Assembly: GCA_947503575.1 (NCBI GenBank)
Contig: CANNDZ010000004.1
Location: 62,001 to 126,000, forward strand
Reading direction: 5' to 3'
DNA: 64,000 bases
From: an uncultured Kordiimonas sp.
GTDB taxonomy: Bacteria; Pseudomonadota; Alphaproteobacteria; Sphingomonadales; Kordiimonadaceae
This document shows, in pieces, positions 62,468-64,000 of this stretch. Position numbers and translations under genes: made by a program. How positions within the stretch are numbered: position 1 is the first letter of the stretch; every line of letters starts with the position of its first letter. The notes under the pieces are model-generated. The model saw only the letters and a program-made list of their open reading frames with translations, searched no databases and was not told the DNA's origin.

Positions 62468-63409
62468 ATGACTGAGATGATGGCATCAAAATCTACGGAA
62501 AATCTGGTCCGCACCTGCTCTATTTGGCGTGCGCTGGAAGACATTGGCGATACACCAGTGCTGCTGATACTCGAGTCTATCTGGATGGGTATGAGCCGAT
62601 TTGGCGAAGTGCAGGGCCGAACCGGACTATTGAAAGCCCTGTTGTCTGACCGGTTAAAGCGCTTGATCGAAAAAAAGATTTTGATCAAGCGTCCGATTGC
62701 CCACGCGCCGAAATCCCATGAATATGCCCTGACCGCCAAAGGCGTTGACCTGTTTTCTGTGGTGCTGATGCTGTATCGCTGGGAACGCGACTGGGGGTTT
62801 GCGCAAGCAAGGCGCGATCTGCTGGTGCAGCACACTCCATGCGGCGCAGTGCTGGAGCCAGTAACCGCATGCGGATCATGTGGCGGTGTGTTTACGCTTG
62901 ATGACGTTAACTGGAAACCGGGTCCCGGTATTGGCTGGATGGCGCCTTACTACAGCAGACGGCGCAACCAGCAAGGGTTTGAAACAGATCAACCCAGCCT
63001 ATTGCGGGGGTCAGTCGAGATTTTGGGCGACCGCTGGTCGGCGCTGGTGATGCGGGCAATATTCACGGGCATTCGGCGGTTCGATGGTATCCAGAAAGAT
63101 ACGGGCGCGGTGCCCAATACTCTGTCATCCCGGCTCAAGTCCCTGACCGAACTTGGCGTTATCAAAGCTGAACCCTATCAGCATTCCCCAACCCGGTTTG
63201 ATTATTATCTTACCCGCAAAGGGTATGATTATTATTACATCGTCATGATGTTGATGTTGTGGGGTGACAAATATTATGGCACACCGGAAGGGCCCCCTGT
63301 TGTGCTAACCCACAAAAACTGTGGCAAAAGCCTGAAACCGTTAGTTTCTTGCCAAAAATGCGGCGAAATCGTCTTGCCGCAGGATGTCTCTATCATCAGC
63401 AACTCTTAA
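62468..63409 (+). CDS. Tandem HxlR-type transcriptional regulator with zinc ribbons
   Basis: 313 residues made of two consecutive HxlR winged-helix domains (about 13-150 and 175-310). Each contains the family core ('LEDIGDTPVLLILESIWMGMSRFGEVQ', 'VEILGDRWSALVMRAIFTGIRRFDGIQ') and ends in a possible zinc ribbon, H-x2-C-G...C-x2-C-G ('HTPCGAVLEPVTACGSCGG', 'HKNCGKSLKPLVSCQKCGE'). A covalent dimer is likely. The two halves have diverged, so this is an old fusion. The carotenoid oxygenase gene starts 88 bp downstream and is the probable target. Confidence 0.88.
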   Translation: MTEMMASKSTENLVRTCSIWRALEDIGDTPVLLILESIWMGMSRFGEVQGRTGLLKALLSDRLKRLIEKKILIKRPIAHAPKSHEYALTAKGVDLFSVVLMLYRWERDWGFAQARRDLLVQHTPCGAVLEPVTACGSCGGVFTLDDVNWKPGPGIGWMAPYYSRRRNQQGFETDQPSLLRGSVEILGDRWSALVMRAIFTGIRRFDGIQKDTGAVPNTLSSRLKSLTELGVIKAEPYQHSPTRFDYYLTRKGYDYYYIVMMLMLWGDKYYGTPEGPPVVLTHKNCGKSLKPLVSCQKCGEIVLPQDVSIISNS

Positions 63410-63497
63410 CACAGAGTCCGGTTTTCATTGACTAATCAGCAAAAATACTTCATACGGCAGTAACTATTATAAACATACCATACAGCGAGAATGAATT

Positions 63498-64000
63498 ATG
63501 CCAACGCTTGTGAATACTGTTGCTGCGACGCTTCCAGAGACCGACCATCCGTATCTGACCGGGGCATGGACCCCCAATTTTGACGAATACGATGCAGATG
63601 ACATGCAGGTAATCGGCGAAATCCCTGCTGATATTGATGGTATTTATATCCGCAACACAGAAAACCCGGTGCACGACAGTATTGGCAGATACCATCCGTT
63701 TGATGGTGACGGCATGCTGCATATGATGCGACTGTCGAACGGTAAGGCAGAATATAAAAACCGTTTCATTCGCACCCGTGGTTTTGAAGCAGAGGCAGAG
63801 GCTGGTGGACCGCTGTGGATTGGATGCATGGGCAACCCGAACAAATCCAAAAGATCAGGTTGGGGTGCGCATGGCCATGTGAAGGACAGTTCATCGACCG
63901 ATGTGATTGTTCACGCAGGGAAAATCCTGTCGACATTCTGGCAGTGCGGCGAAGGCTACCGCCTTGACCCGCAAACGCTGGAAACACTGGGTATTGAAGG
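63498..64000 (+). CDS. Carotenoid oxygenase family protein (partial)
   Basis: The first 167 codons are visible; the gene continues past the right edge. 'HPYLTGAWTPNFDEYDADD', 'GEIPADIDGIYIRNTENP' and 'RYHPFDGDGMLHMMRL' are the N-terminal blade motifs of Fe(II)-dependent carotenoid/lignostilbene dioxygenases, which cleave a C=C bond; the first iron histidine (in 'GWGAHGHVK') appears to be present. Without the other iron ligands the substrate class (carotenoid, apocarotenoid or lignin stilbene) is open. Regulated presumably by the upstream HxlR protein. Confidence 0.88.
   Translation, partial: MPTLVNTVAATLPETDHPYLTGAWTPNFDEYDADDMQVIGEIPADIDGIYIRNTENPVHDSIGRYHPFDGDGMLHMMRLSNGKAEYKNRFIRTRGFEAEAEAGGPLWIGCMGNPNKSKRSGWGAHGHVKDSSSTDVIVHAGKILSTFWQCGEGYRLDPQTLETLGIE

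Overview
The window reads as chromosomal DNA of a Gram-negative alphaproteobacterium, most likely marine. The main evidence is a block that is conserved across that class, all on the minus strand: murA, a DUF2948 gene, hisG, hisD, a UPF0262 gene, a low-molecular-weight phosphatase, infA, maf, an RNase E/G gene, yacG and tRNA-Phe (48.7-61.2 kb), with dcd and a small lysine/arginine-rich protein gene beyond murA. A Kordiimonas-like lineage would fit the gene mix (OPT transporter, S9/M24 peptidases, flavin halogenase), but I cannot place it lower than class from sequence alone.

Layout. 1-6.4 kb: a partial serine hydrolase, an iodotyrosine-deiodinase-like nitroreductase, a MipA porin-like protein, a MATE exporter and an OPT peptide transporter with a small partner. 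6.4-8.1 kb: a gene-poor gap and two small envelope proteins. 8.3-13.7 kb: a run of exported peptide-degrading enzymes (Rid protein, S9 peptidase, amidohydrolase, M24 peptidase) that would act on peptides of the kind OPT imports. 13.8-17.1 kb: a PAS protein and a kefF-kefC potassium efflux pair. 17.2-21.0 kb: a four-gene nonulosonic (sialic-like) acid cassette behind a near-consensus sigma-54 promoter. 21.0-28.5 kb: an RluA pseudouridine synthase, a TIGR01777 protein, a cold-shock protein, a hybrid histidine kinase translationally coupled to a 5'-nucleotidase-like protein whose metal site is lost, and a universal stress protein. 28.5-41 kb: a SulP transporter, a serine hydrolase, an aspartoacylase-like enzyme, GNAT/TetR genes, a NAMPT-type NAD salvage enzyme, a BOF-like protein, a TPR-oxygenase and a DUF305-LVIVD fusion. 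41-48.8 kb is accessory: a renalase-like oxidoreductase, a disulfide-rich Sel1 protein, several exported proteins of unknown function, an aminotransferase, an integrase remnant and AT-richer DNA ending at tRNA-Phe.

The 3' end of tRNA-Phe is present four times in total. One 41-bp att-like copy and a pair of 86-bp direct repeats exactly 1,050 bp apart bracket a single membrane-protein gene. Two consecutive 133-bp units, each a tRNA tail plus an intrinsic terminator, sit directly behind the tRNA. This looks like a repeatedly used integration site.

48.8-64 kb holds the conserved core block, interrupted by a plus-strand flavin-dependent halogenase and a DUF885 peptidase between murA and the DUF2948 gene. 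It ends with tRNA-Thr, a tandem HxlR regulator and the start of a carotenoid oxygenase. The best candidates for undescribed biology are the dead-nucleotidase/TorS-like kinase pair, the tRNA-tail repeat units with their mini-island, and the sigma-54-controlled nonulosonate cassette.
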